Below, one piece after another: positions 54,858 through 62,671 of a stretch of 64,000 nucleotides of DNA; the first letter of the stretch is position 1, and each line of letters opens with the position of its first letter. The DNA lies in the NCBI RefSeq assembly GCF_032399705.1, contig NZ_CP135922.1, positions 5,084,001-5,148,000 of the forward strand. Reading direction: 5' to 3'. Under the pieces are notes generated by a model. The model searched no databases. It saw only the letters and a list, made by a program, of their open reading frames with translations, and was not told the origin of the DNA. The position numbers and the translations under genes are program-made. Origin of the DNA: Paenibacillus sp. BIC5C1. GTDB lineage: Bacteria > Bacillota > Bacilli > Paenibacillales > Paenibacillaceae.

Positions 54858-55007
54858 TTTACACTGGCACTCCGATGACAGAACAACCTTCCGATCGCTG
54901 TTATCCCCAGATTTTTTTGATTTCCTTTCTTAAAAGGGAAAATCCAGGGATAAAGGCGAACGCTTCGCTTCTCCAGGTTTTTTCTGTCCTCTCCGTTAAC
55001 GTGTAAA
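54858..55007 (-). repeat. 150-bp palindromic intergenic repeat, copy C
   Basis: TTTACAC (54858-54864) and GTGTAAA (55001-55007) close the element, against TTTGCAC/GTGCAAA in copy A. ACAGAA pairs with TTCTGT (TCAGAA with TTCTGA in copy A). The inner stem TATCCCCAGATTTT faces AAAATCCAGGGATA; its two imperfect positions are C-A and A-C, both G-U in minus-strand RNA. The hairpin GCGAACGCTTCGC is unchanged. It separates the two paralogous genes. Confidence 0.87.
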
Positions 55008-55039
55008 TGTTTTAGATGAAACTTATATAGATTTTAAAA

Positions 55040-55408
55040 CTAAATCATACCGCCGGCTTGTTCGATAATGGATAGGGCACGATGATGTACCGCCTCGTCT
55101 ACGACAACGGTCAGTAATACATCTCTGCCCGTCGGACCCTCTTGTCCGCCATCGCTCATACCGCTTGCAGAAGGATCTGCTGCGGCCATGATACCAGCGC
55201 TGGCATTTGTGCCTAGAGCACCTGGTACCCAGGAAGAAAAACTGCCTGATACGCCTGGTGTATAGGATGCTCCACTCGGCCCGACACCCGCATAACGACT
55301 GAATCGATTGATCGACAGGTCTTCCACTCGCAATGCCTCCAGTTTTTTGGCTGCCCCTTCCGCTTGCTCCGGGCTATGGAAATAAGCCAAAATATTTTTT
55401 TCGGTCAT
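55040..55408 (-). CDS. Hypothetical protein, paralogue 2 of a small pair
   Basis: 122-aa protein of unknown function starting MTEKNILAYFHSPEQAEGAA. A helix (EGAAKKLEALRVEDLSI) is followed by a Gly/Ser/Ala-rich low-complexity centre (about 35-90), then RDVLLTVVVDEAVHHRALSI and EQAGGMI. It matches the protein at 54250 at both ends, suggesting a two-lobed ferredoxin-like fold with a variable linker. AGGTG is 7 nt before the ATG at 55408; the longer frame to 55462 lacks a ribosome site. Confidence 0.72.
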   Translation of the reverse strand: MTEKNILAYFHSPEQAEGAAKKLEALRVEDLSINRFSRYAGVGPSGASYTPGVSGSFSSWVPGALGTNASAGIMAAADPSASGMSDGGQEGPTGRDVLLTVVVDEAVHHRALSIIEQAGGMI

Positions 55409-55498
55409 CCGGTTCACCTGCTTCCCTAGTTTCGGCACATCAGTAAACCACTGAATGCTCATGTCTGGTATCTTTCCGCAAGCGTGCCCATTTTATGC

Positions 55499-55543
55499 AA
55501 AAAAGGACACCCCCGCGGAAAAACCGCTGTGGTGTCCTTTTTT
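55499..55543. terminator. Terminator of the heat-shock operon (bidirectional)
   Basis: AAAAAAGGACACC and GGTGTCCTTTTTT arms with an inner CCGCGG/CCGCTG stem. It is 18 bp after the dnaJ stop on the minus strand and has U tracts in both directions. Confidence 0.9.
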
Positions 55544-55560
55544 AAATTAATGATTAAGAC

Positions 55561-56682
55561 TCAGTCTCCACGGAATGCCCGTTTCACCCGGTCAAAGAAG
55601 GATTGCTCATGCTCATGAGTTTGTTCTCCATCCAGCGCAGCGATTTGGCGAAGCAGATCTTTCTGCTCGTCATTCAGCTTGCTAGGCGTAACGACAACAA
55701 CTTTCACATGCTGATCCCCTTGCCCCATGCCGCGCAGGCGTGGTACGCCTTTTCCTTTAAGACGGAAATAAGTTCCAGTCTGTGTACCGGCAGGGACTTT
55801 CAGCTTCACTTTCTCGGACAGCGTTGGGATTTCAATCTCATCTCCCAATGCGGCCTGAGCAAAGGTAAGCGGAATTTCACAATAGATATCATCGCCTTCA
55901 CGCTCGAAGAAATCATGTGATTTCACACGAATGACAATATACAGATCTCCTGCTGGTCCTCCGCGCAAACCACCTTCACCTTCACCAGTCATACGCAGTT
56001 GAGCGCCGTCATCTACACCCGCTGGAATGCGAACATGAATTTTGCGTTGTTTTCGTACTTTACCGCTGCCGCTGCATGTTGTACATTTTTCCTTGATAAT
56101 TTGTCCAGAACCGTTACAGTTCGAACAAGCACGACGGTTGACCATACGGCCAAACGGTGTATTTTGAACCACTTCCTGTTGACCGCTACCTTGGCAGACA
56201 GAACAGGTCTCCGGTTTGGTTCCCGGTTTCGCACCTGAGCCATGACAAGTATCACAGCCTTCGGTACGAGGAATGGTAATGTCGGTTTCCTTACCAAATA
56301 CTGCTTCCTTGAACTCAATCGTCATGGTGTATTGCAGATCGTTCCCCCGTTGCGGAGCATTCGGATCACGTCGTCCACCGCCACCGCCAAAGAACATATC
56401 GAAGATGTCGCCAAAGCCGCCGCCGCCAAAATCGCCACCGCCGCCGAATCCGCCCTGATTTGGATCAATATGACCGTATTGATCATACTGTGCCCGCTTC
56501 TGGCCGTCACTGACTACATCATAAGCTTCTTTAACTTCCTTAAACTTGGCTTCCGCGTCAGCAGCCTTGTTTACGTCAGGGTGATACTGACGGGCAAGCT
56601 TGCGGTATGCCTTTTTGATTTCCTCGTCGCTGGCATTTTTGCCGACGCCGAGTACCTCATAATAATCACGTTTTTCAGCCAC
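55561..56682 (-). CDS. dnaJ: Chaperone DnaJ
   Basis: 373-aa co-chaperone that stimulates DnaK ATPase and holds unfolded clients. J domain (1-70) has [12 protein letters not shown] with the HPD triad; a Gly/Phe-rich stretch ([15 protein letters not shown]) follows; the zinc domain has four CxxCxGxG repeats ([32 protein letters not shown]); the client-binding beta domain fills the rest. It is the last gene of the hrcA-grpE-dnaK-dnaJ operon. Confidence 0.98.
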   Translation of the reverse strand: MAEKRDYYEVLGVGKNASDEEIKKAYRKLARQYHPDVNKAADAEAKFKEVKEAYDVVSDGQKRAQYDQYGHIDPNQGGFGGGGDFGGGGFGDIFDMFFGGGGGRRDPNAPQRGNDLQYTMTIEFKEAVFGKETDITIPRTEGCDTCHGSGAKPGTKPETCSVCQGSGQQEVVQNTPFGRMVNRRACSNCNGSGQIIKEKCTTCSGSGKVRKQRKIHVRIPAGVDDGAQLRMTGEGEGGLRGGPAGDLYIVIRVKSHDFFEREGDDIYCEIPLTFAQAALGDEIEIPTLSEKVKLKVPAGTQTGTYFRLKGKGVPRLRGMGQGDQHVKVVVVTPSKLNDEQKDLLRQIAALDGEQTHEHEQSFFDRVKRAFRGD

Positions 56683-56811
56683 TCTTCCACCCCCATATCA
56701 TTCACCATATCGCACATCGTGACAAAAGGAAAGCCAAAGCACGGGAGCCCCGGCTATGACTTTCCCTTCGATCCGAACGTCACCGATGATTAATTCACTA
56801 AGAATCGTGAA

Positions 56812-58656
56812 TTAATTTTGTTTTTTATCTTCATCCACAACTTCGTAATCAGCGTCTACGACGTTGTCACGTTTTGCAGAACCTTGTTGCTCTTCAGCAC
56901 CTTGAGCTGCTTGCTCTTGAGCTTGTGCTTGCTCATACAGTTTTACAGACAGTTGTTGAACGATCTCTGTCAGTTCTTCTGTAGCGGCTTTGATGTCTTC
57001 CAGATTGTCGGAAGCCAGAACGCCTTGCAGTTTTTCTTTTGCAGCATTCGCTTTTTCAACTTCACCAGCGTCTGCTTTTTCGCCAAGATCTTTAATCGTT
57101 TTGTCAACAGAGTAGATCAGTTGATCTGCGCTGTTTTTCGCTTCAACGAGTTCTTTGCGTTTTTTATCTTCTTCCGCATGCAGCTCAGCATCTTTCATCA
57201 TTTGCTCAACTTCAGCATCGCTCAAACCGCTGGAAGAAGTGATGGTGATTTTTTGAGTTTTGTTTGTACCTTTGTCTGTTGCAGATACATTAACGATACC
57301 GTTGGCATCAATATCGAAGCTAACTTCGATTTGCGGAACGCCACGTGGAGCTGGAGGAATATCTCCCAGCATGAAGCGACCGAGGGATTTGTTACCCGCT
57401 GCCATCTCGCGCTCCCCTTGCAGAACGTGAATCTCAACGCTAGGTTGGTTGTCCGCATAAGTGGAGAATACTTGGGATTTGCTTGTAGGGATCGTTGTAT
57501 TGCGCTCGATCATTTTAGTGAATACGCCACCCGCAGTTTCAATACCCAGGGACAATGGAGTTACGTCAAGCAATACAACGTCTTTCACGTCACCTGTCAG
57601 TACGCCCGCTTGTACAGCAGCACCCAAAGCTACAACTTCATCCGGGTTAACCCCTTTATGAGGCTCTTTACCTGTCAGTTTTTTGATTGCTTCCTGTACT
57701 GCAGGAATACGTGTGGAACCACCAACCAATACGATCTTGTCGATATCGTTAGCTGTCATTCCAGCATCGCTCAATGCACGACGAGTTGGTTCAAGCGTAC
57801 GCTCAACCAGACCAGCAGAGATTTCTTCAAATTTCGCACGGCTCAGGTTCAACTCCAAATGTTGAGGAACGCCATCAGCCACAGTAATGAACGGCAGGGA
57901 AATGGTTGTAGTCAATACGCCGGAAAGTTCTTTTTTCGCTTTTTCCGCTGCATCTTTCAAACGTTGAACCGCTGCTTTATCTTTACTCAAGTCAATACCT
58001 TGATCTTTTTTGAACTCACTTACGAGATAATCAATGATTACTTGGTCGAAGTCATCGCCACCCAATTGGTTATCCCCACTAGTTGCTTTAACTTCGAAGA
58101 AGCCGTCACCCAGTTCAAGGATGGATACGTCGAATGTACCACCACCCAAGTCATATACGAGAATCGTTTGGTCTTCGGATTTCTCCATACCGTATGCCAA
58201 AGCAGCTGCTGTTGGCTCGTTGACGATACGCAGAACTTCCAGACCTGCGATTTTACCTGCATCCTTTGTTGCTTGACGCTGGCTGTCATTGAAGTAGGCT
58301 GGTACGGTGATAACCGCTTGAGTTACCGTTTGACCCAGATAAGCTTCAGCATCAGATTTCAGTTTTTGCAGGATGATTGCAGAGATCTCTTGTGCAGAGT
58401 AGTCTTTGCTATCGATTGTTTCTTTGTGGGATGTACCCATATGACGTTTGATCGACATGATCGTACGATCCGGATTTGTGATCGCTTGACGTTTAGCCGT
58501 TTCACCGACAACGCGTTCTCCATCTTTTTTGAAACCCACTACGGATGGGGTTGTACGTGCGCCTTCCGGATTTGGAATAACGACAGCCTCGCCGCCTTCC
58601 ATAACCGCTACGCATGAGTTTGTTGTTCCTAAGTCAATACCGATTACTTTGCTCAT
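56812..58656 (-). CDS. dnaK: Chaperone DnaK (Hsp70)
   Basis: 614-aa Hsp70. The ATPase domain begins [18 protein letters not shown], has [33 protein letters not shown] and [12 protein letters not shown]; the substrate domain follows [17 protein letters not shown]; the lid ends in a Gln/Glu-rich tail and [14 protein letters not shown]. It shows the Gram-positive deletion in the first ATPase subdomain, as far as length suggests. GGAGGGAGG-type site upstream of the ATG. Confidence 0.98.
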   Translation of the reverse strand: MSKVIGIDLGTTNSCVAVMEGGEAVVIPNPEGARTTPSVVGFKKDGERVVGETAKRQAITNPDRTIMSIKRHMGTSHKETIDSKDYSAQEISAIILQKLKSDAEAYLGQTVTQAVITVPAYFNDSQRQATKDAGKIAGLEVLRIVNEPTAAALAYGMEKSEDQTILVYDLGGGTFDVSILELGDGFFEVKATSGDNQLGGDDFDQVIIDYLVSEFKKDQGIDLSKDKAAVQRLKDAAEKAKKELSGVLTTTISLPFITVADGVPQHLELNLSRAKFEEISAGLVERTLEPTRRALSDAGMTANDIDKIVLVGGSTRIPAVQEAIKKLTGKEPHKGVNPDEVVALGAAVQAGVLTGDVKDVVLLDVTPLSLGIETAGGVFTKMIERNTTIPTSKSQVFSTYADNQPSVEIHVLQGEREMAAGNKSLGRFMLGDIPPAPRGVPQIEVSFDIDANGIVNVSATDKGTNKTQKITITSSSGLSDAEVEQMMKDAELHAEEDKKRKELVEAKNSADQLIYSVDKTIKDLGEKADAGEVEKANAAKEKLQGVLASDNLEDIKAATEELTEIVQQLSVKLYEQAQAQEQAAQGAEEQQGSAKRDNVVDADYEVVDEDKKQN

Positions 58657-58816
58657 CGGAAAATTTCCTCCCTCGACAATTTAAATGGATCAGATTGATC
58701 CTTATTTGTATTTGTTGTTCCTAATCGTGCTCTATGTGTGTACTAACCTTTATATTAAACTTCGGTGGCATCGTACAATCAAGAGTGAACTCAATTATTC
58801 ATTCTGTAATAGAAAT

Positions 58817-59392
58817 TTATGAGCTAACTTTGACCATAGCCGGACGAAGTACTTTATCCTTCAACATGTAGCCTTTTTGGACTTCCTCGACAACGGTACC
58901 TTCTTCATACTCGTCGCTCTCCACGGACATAATCGCCTGGTGGAATTCAGGATTAAACGGTTGTCCTACCGTATCCATTGACGTCAGACCTTCATTGTTA
59001 AGCACAGTCTCCAGTTGACGGAAGATCATTTCGATGCCTTTGGAGAAGGACTCGACTTCCGTACCTTCCGGTACAGTAGCCATGGCACGCTCGAAATTAT
59101 CAATAACCGGCACCAATTCGGTGACCAGCTTCATCGAAGCGTATTTCGCCAGTTCTTCTTTTTCTTTTTGTGTACGACGACGGAAGTTATCAAAATCAGC
59201 TTGCGCACGGACAAAACGTTGTTGATGTTCCTCAGCTTCCGCCTTCAAACGTGCGATCTCATCTTGCTCCTGATCTGTCATCTCTTCCGCCTGTGCTTCT
59301 GCAGCTCCGGCTTCGTTGACAGGCTCCTGTTCCGCTGCTGTAGTTGCTTGTTGTTCCTGTTCTTCTGCTGCGAATGATTGCTCCTCTTTCAA
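58817..59392 (-). CDS. grpE: Nucleotide exchange factor GrpE
   Basis: 191-aa dimeric factor that releases ADP from DnaK. The N-terminal 55 residues are Glu/Gln/Ala-rich and probably disordered; then a long coiled coil (AEEHQQRFVRAQADFDNFRR) and the beta-wing with TVGQPFNPEFHQAI and VEEVQKGYMLKDKVLRPAMV. The start looks like the TTG at 59392: AAGGAGGTG is 6 nt before it, whereas a GTG three codons earlier is part of that same site. Confidence 0.96.
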   Translation of the reverse strand: MKEEQSFAAEEQEQQATTAAEQEPVNEAGAAEAQAEEMTDQEQDEIARLKAEAEEHQQRFVRAQADFDNFRRRTQKEKEELAKYASMKLVTELVPVIDNFERAMATVPEGTEVESFSKGIEMIFRQLETVLNNEGLTSMDTVGQPFNPEFHQAIMSVESDEYEEGTVVEEVQKGYMLKDKVLRPAMVKVSS

Positions 59393-59432
59393 GATGTTCA
59401 CCTCCTTATAAGAATGAAATGCTTCAATTCCC

Positions 59433-60464
59433 TTATTTGAAGCGATGCGTTAGCATGGCCGTCAAATCACGGGATAATGTATTTAAAATATGAATGACAC
59501 GTGCGTAATCCATTCGCGTAGGTCCCAAAATTCCGATGGAGCCCAAAGCCTCTCCATCCAATGAATAGGATGCCGTTATCAGGCTGCAATTGGCGAAGGC
59601 TTCATGATCATTCTCGGTACCTATTCGCACCTGAATTCCAGATCCACCCTGCACGGGCATCATCAATTTCATGAGTGTTGGTGTCTCATCCAGCAGGTCA
59701 AGAATATCTTTTACCTTTTCAATATCTCTAAATTCTGGCTGAGTCAACATATTGGTGGCACCACTAAGGAACAGACGATTGTCATGCTCGTTGTCAAAGG
59801 CACTGTTCAGCACCTGCATGACTTCCTCATAACGTGTAATATGCCGTTCCATCTCTTGCCCAAGCTCGGTGTAGAGACGAGACTTTAGTTTGTAAATTGG
59901 CACGCCGACCAGCTTGGTGTTTAATAAGCGAACCACATTTTCCATCTCCGCTACCGAAATTTCGGGTGGAATCTGAACCGTCTTGTTCTCCACCTGACCC
60001 GTGTTCGTTACGATGATGGCTACAGCCTCGTTTTCATTAAGCGGAAGCAGCTGAAAATGACGAAGTGACGTGTGAAAAACTTCCGGTCCAAGCAGGATCG
60101 AAGTATAATTCGTCATATGCGACAAAATGACTGAGGCATGCTGAATAACTTGTTCCATCACGTTCAGCTTTTCTGCGAAAAATGACTTCAGGTCGTCCAG
60201 CTCTTGCGGCTCCACCTGATTCCAGGGAACCAAATGATCGACATAATATCGATAGCCTTTGTGCGAAGGTATGCGACCAGCCGATGTATGCGGCTGTTCC
60301 AGAAAGCCCATATCTTCAAGGTCCGCCATTTCATTACGGATCGTCGCCGGACTGTATCCAACATCTCCCCTTTTGGAAATGCTCCGGGACCCTACGGGCT
60401 CAGCTGAACGGATATAGTCATCCACTATGGCGTTCAGAATCATTCGTTGACGCTCTGTTAACAT
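59433..60464 (-). CDS. hrcA: Heat-inducible transcription repressor HrcA
   Basis: 343-aa repressor that binds the CIRCE operator and is stabilised by GroEL. The N-terminal winged helix has LTERQRMILNAIVDDYIRSA and YSPATIRNEMADLEDMGFLE; the middle contains a GAF-like domain and dimerisation regions; end SRDLTAMLTHRFK. Using the ATG at 60464 (GGAGGG about 11 nt before) gives 343 aa, the length of B. subtilis HrcA. It is first in its operon, 41 bp after the CIRCE element. Confidence 0.97.
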   Translation of the reverse strand: MLTERQRMILNAIVDDYIRSAEPVGSRSISKRGDVGYSPATIRNEMADLEDMGFLEQPHTSAGRIPSHKGYRYYVDHLVPWNQVEPQELDDLKSFFAEKLNVMEQVIQHASVILSHMTNYTSILLGPEVFHTSLRHFQLLPLNENEAVAIIVTNTGQVENKTVQIPPEISVAEMENVVRLLNTKLVGVPIYKLKSRLYTELGQEMERHITRYEEVMQVLNSAFDNEHDNRLFLSGATNMLTQPEFRDIEKVKDILDLLDETPTLMKLMMPVQGGSGIQVRIGTENDHEAFANCSLITASYSLDGEALGSIGILGPTRMDYARVIHILNTLSRDLTAMLTHRFK

Positions 60465-60504
60465 GGTGAGTATTCCCTCCTTCTGACTGTACTGTCCCAT
60501 GTCG

Positions 60505-60531
60505 TTAGCACTCCGGTTAGATGAGTGCTAA
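60505..60531. promoter_or_regulatory. CIRCE operator
   Basis: Perfect inverted repeat TTAGCACTC (60505-60513), 9-bp spacer, GAGTGCTAA (60523-60531). It lies between the promoter and the hrcA start, so HrcA represses its own heat-shock operon. Confidence 0.97.
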
Positions 60532-60542
60532 GCGGTAATACA

Positions 60543-60572
60543 AAAATACCAAAATGACGTGAGCATTGTCAA
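60543..60572 (-). promoter_or_regulatory. hrcA operon promoter (sigma-A)
   Basis: Minus strand -35 TTGACA (60567-60572) and -10 TATTTT (60543-60548) with an 18-bp spacer; the CIRCE element starts 12 bp further on. Confidence 0.75.
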
Positions 60573-60657
60573 GTCAGTTTGATGAGTACGCTCATCTATT
60601 TATAGTATAGACCAATGTCTCCAAGACATAACAACTTTACTGTGCATCTTATGAATT

Positions 60658-60708
60658 AAAAAGAACCGCAGGTGAGATAGAGTATACTCGGCTCAATCCA
60701 TACGGTTC
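60658..60708 (-). terminator. Rho-independent terminator
   Basis: GAACCG (60663-60668) and CGGTTC (60703-60708) with an inner TGAG/CTCA stem. The minus strand then reads TTTTTAA. It is about 10 bp after the stop of the acetyltransferase gene. Confidence 0.75.
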
Positions 60709-60717
60709 ATTCATTTA

Positions 60718-61188
60718 TCAGGCTGAAATATTCAACTCTTTTAATACAGCAATCTCATCACAGCAATCCTGTTTGCTGCAATGAACACAGTCGGTCCATA
60801 CTTTTTCCGGGAAAATCTCCTTATTCACAACGGCAAAACCGTTTTTGAGAAAAAAGGACACTTCATATGTCAATGCCATGACCTTGGGAATTTGCTGTTT
60901 CTCCGCTTCCTCTACCAGTCGGTCCAGCAGCAGTGAGCCAATGCCCATGCCTTTGTGACCTTCGGAGATGCCGAGCGATCTGACTTCCACCAGATCATTT
61001 CCCAGACGGCAGAGAGATCCACAGCCTACAACCTGACCATTCACTTCTGCTACAACAAAGTGCTCCAGCTGCCGTTGCAGTACTTCCCGTGAACGCGGAA
61101 GCATGATTCCACGCTCTGCATAGCCCTTAATCATTTCAAATAATGGTTCAACATCTTCCGGTACGGCTTTTCTGCATATGGCCGACAT
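60718..61188 (-). CDS. N-acetyltransferase, ArgA-like GNAT
   Basis: 156-aa GNAT enzyme. The acetyl-CoA loop is EGHKGMGIGSLLLDRLVEEA (R/Q-x-x-G-x-G/A type) and the late strand YEVSFFLKNGFAVV is conserved. The end KVWTDCVHCSKQDCCDEIAV, with four cysteines, matches the stand-alone ArgA-type N-acetylglutamate synthases of some bacteria. An ArgR-type box covers its promoter, which supports a role in the first step of arginine synthesis. Substrate is still inference. GGAGGA lies before the ATG. Confidence 0.85.
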   Translation of the reverse strand: MSAICRKAVPEDVEPLFEMIKGYAERGIMLPRSREVLQRQLEHFVVAEVNGQVVGCGSLCRLGNDLVEVRSLGISEGHKGMGIGSLLLDRLVEEAEKQQIPKVMALTYEVSFFLKNGFAVVNKEIFPEKVWTDCVHCSKQDCCDEIAVLKELNISA

Positions 61189-61267
61189 CCAGCTCTCCTC
61201 CTATAAGAAGCTTTCCAGAGGAAAGCCGACTTCGTAGTTGTATAAATCACACGCTCTGTAAAATCAA

Positions 61268-61285
61268 TATGAATAAATATACAAC
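61268..61285. promoter_or_regulatory. Putative ArgR operator (ARG box)
   Basis: TATGAATAAATATACAAC on the plus strand fits the B. subtilis ARG box CATGAATAAAAATKCAAK at about 15 of 18 positions. It overlaps the -10 element of the acetyltransferase promoter. Confidence 0.7.
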
Positions 61286-61304
61286 AGAGCGTATAGAATT
61301 TCAA
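61276..61304 (-). promoter_or_regulatory. Promoter of the ArgA-like acetyltransferase
   Basis: Minus strand -35 TTGAAA (61299-61304), 17-bp spacer, -10 TATATT (61276-61281). The -35 touches the hemW stop codon at 61306, so hemW and this gene are separate units. Confidence 0.68.
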
Positions 61305-61305
61305 G

Positions 61306-62490
61306 CTACGAATTCAGCGATATGGAACCGATAAACTCGGCAAAAACGTCATTTCCGAACAGGATGCCCTGTTCACTAAGCCGGAAGCCGTCTGGCGTCT
61401 TCTCCAGCAGTCCTGCATTCAACATTTTGCCCAAAGGCTTCGCAAACACTTCCTCCATAGGCTCCCCAAACTGATCACTAAACCGTGAGGATGAAGCACC
61501 TTCCAGCATTCTCAACCCAACCATCAGATAATCTTCCATTGCCTCGGCGCGGCTGATCTCAAAATGATCGAGACGCGGCAGACCTCCTTTGGAAGCTTCA
61601 ACATACGGGTTTATACCTTTTATATTCATATGGCGTTCGCGGCCTACATATCCATGCGCACCTGCACCCAGACCGTAGTAGTCCTCATTACGCCAGTACG
61701 TAATATTGTGACGGCTCTCGAAGCCGGGTTTGGCAAAGTTACTGATCTCGTATTGTCCGTAACCCGCTTCTTTCATACGCTTCATTAATAGAAGATACAT
61801 TTGCAACTCGTCGTCTTCATGAGGAAGCGGTAGCTGGTTCTTCTGATACAACGTGTGGAAAAGTGTATTTTCTTCCACCTTCAGGCTGTATATCGAATAA
61901 TGCGGCAGATCCAGTTCCAGCGCTTTGTCGATACTCTCGTTTAGGTTCTCAACCGTCTGGTTTGGCAAACCAAACATCAGGTCAATGGACAAGTTATGCA
62001 ATCCAGCTGCTCGGGCATTTTCCAAACTGCGGTATACATCATCTGTATTATGAATCCGGCCAATACCTGTCAACAGATCATTTTGAAAAGCCTGTACTCC
62101 AAAGCTGACACGGTTCACTCCGCCTTCTTTCATAACTGCGAGCTTCTCTGCATCGGTCGTGCCCGGGTTAGCTTCCATTGAAAACTCAATATCATCTGCC
62201 CAATTCGGAAAATAGGTTTTGACGGACTTCAGGAATACGGCCATTTCGTCCGGTTTCAGTGCAGTTGGCGTACCGCCGCCCACAAATATGGTCTTGATTT
62301 CTCCCGGCGGATTCGCTTTAACCGTATGTTCCATCTCCCGTTCCAGCGCTTCAAGGTACTGCATAACAGGCTGGTCCTTTAATACATAGGAGTTAAAATC
62401 GCAGTAAAAACATTTATTTGTGCAAAAAGGAATGTGAAGATACACCGCTTGGGGTGCACCTGTCTTCCGGCTGTGTGCTGCCAATGTCAT
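61306..62490 (-). CDS. hemW: Radical SAM protein HemW
   Basis: 394-aa HemN-like protein; HemW is now regarded as a heme chaperone rather than a coproporphyrinogen oxidase. The radical SAM motif is CTNKCFYCDFNSY (CxxxCxxC), preceded by AVYLHIPFC; IFVGGGTPTAL, SMEANPGTTD and RVSFGVQAFQND are conserved. The ATG at 62490 has GAGGGGG upstream; twelve more open codons lie before it. It follows lepA, as in B. subtilis lepA-hemW-hrcA, with the acetyltransferase inserted before hrcA. Confidence 0.95.
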   Translation of the reverse strand: MTLAAHSRKTGAPQAVYLHIPFCTNKCFYCDFNSYVLKDQPVMQYLEALEREMEHTVKANPPGEIKTIFVGGGTPTALKPDEMAVFLKSVKTYFPNWADDIEFSMEANPGTTDAEKLAVMKEGGVNRVSFGVQAFQNDLLTGIGRIHNTDDVYRSLENARAAGLHNLSIDLMFGLPNQTVENLNESIDKALELDLPHYSIYSLKVEENTLFHTLYQKNQLPLPHEDDELQMYLLLMKRMKEAGYGQYEISNFAKPGFESRHNITYWRNEDYYGLGAGAHGYVGRERHMNIKGINPYVEASKGGLPRLDHFEISRAEAMEDYLMVGLRMLEGASSSRFSDQFGEPMEEVFAKPLGKMLNAGLLEKTPDGFRLSEQGILFGNDVFAEFIGSISLNS

Positions 62491-62576
62491 GGCAAGTCCC
62501 CCTCTATTTGAAAAAAGGAAAGCCATCCGGCTTCCCTTTCAGCTTGGTTTATTGGTTATTCTGTAATCTAATTTGA

Positions 62577-62670
62577 ATACACACATTCTGTGTTGTACCC
62601 GCGTTTGCAAGCAAACGGCTTACAATTCAATTTTGATACACACATTCTGTGTTGTACCCAAAATTGAATT
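62577..62670. repeat. Duplicated 24-bp sequence, second copy inside a 12-bp inverted repeat
   Basis: A 24-bp unit beginning ATACACACATTCTGTGTTGT and ending ACCC occurs at 62577-62600 and identically at 62636-62659. The second copy is flanked by AATTCAATTTTG (62624-62635) and its perfect complement CAAAATTGAATT (62659-62670). Between the copies is CGTTTGCAAGCAAACG, itself a palindrome. It occupies the lepA-hemW gap and ends one base before the lepA stop. Confidence 0.85.
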
Positions 62671-62671
62671 A

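Noticed and set aside
56818..58617. 599-aa open frame on the plus strand, exactly antisense to dnaK
   Set aside because: Long antisense frames opposite dnaK are a known by-product of its codon usage. There is no ribosome site or recognisable domain, and dnaK is certain on the minus strand.
62577..62659. Two identical 24-bp direct repeats as a minimal CRISPR array
   Set aside because: Only two copies, the spacer contains its own palindrome, one copy is nested in an inverted repeat, and no cas genes are nearby.
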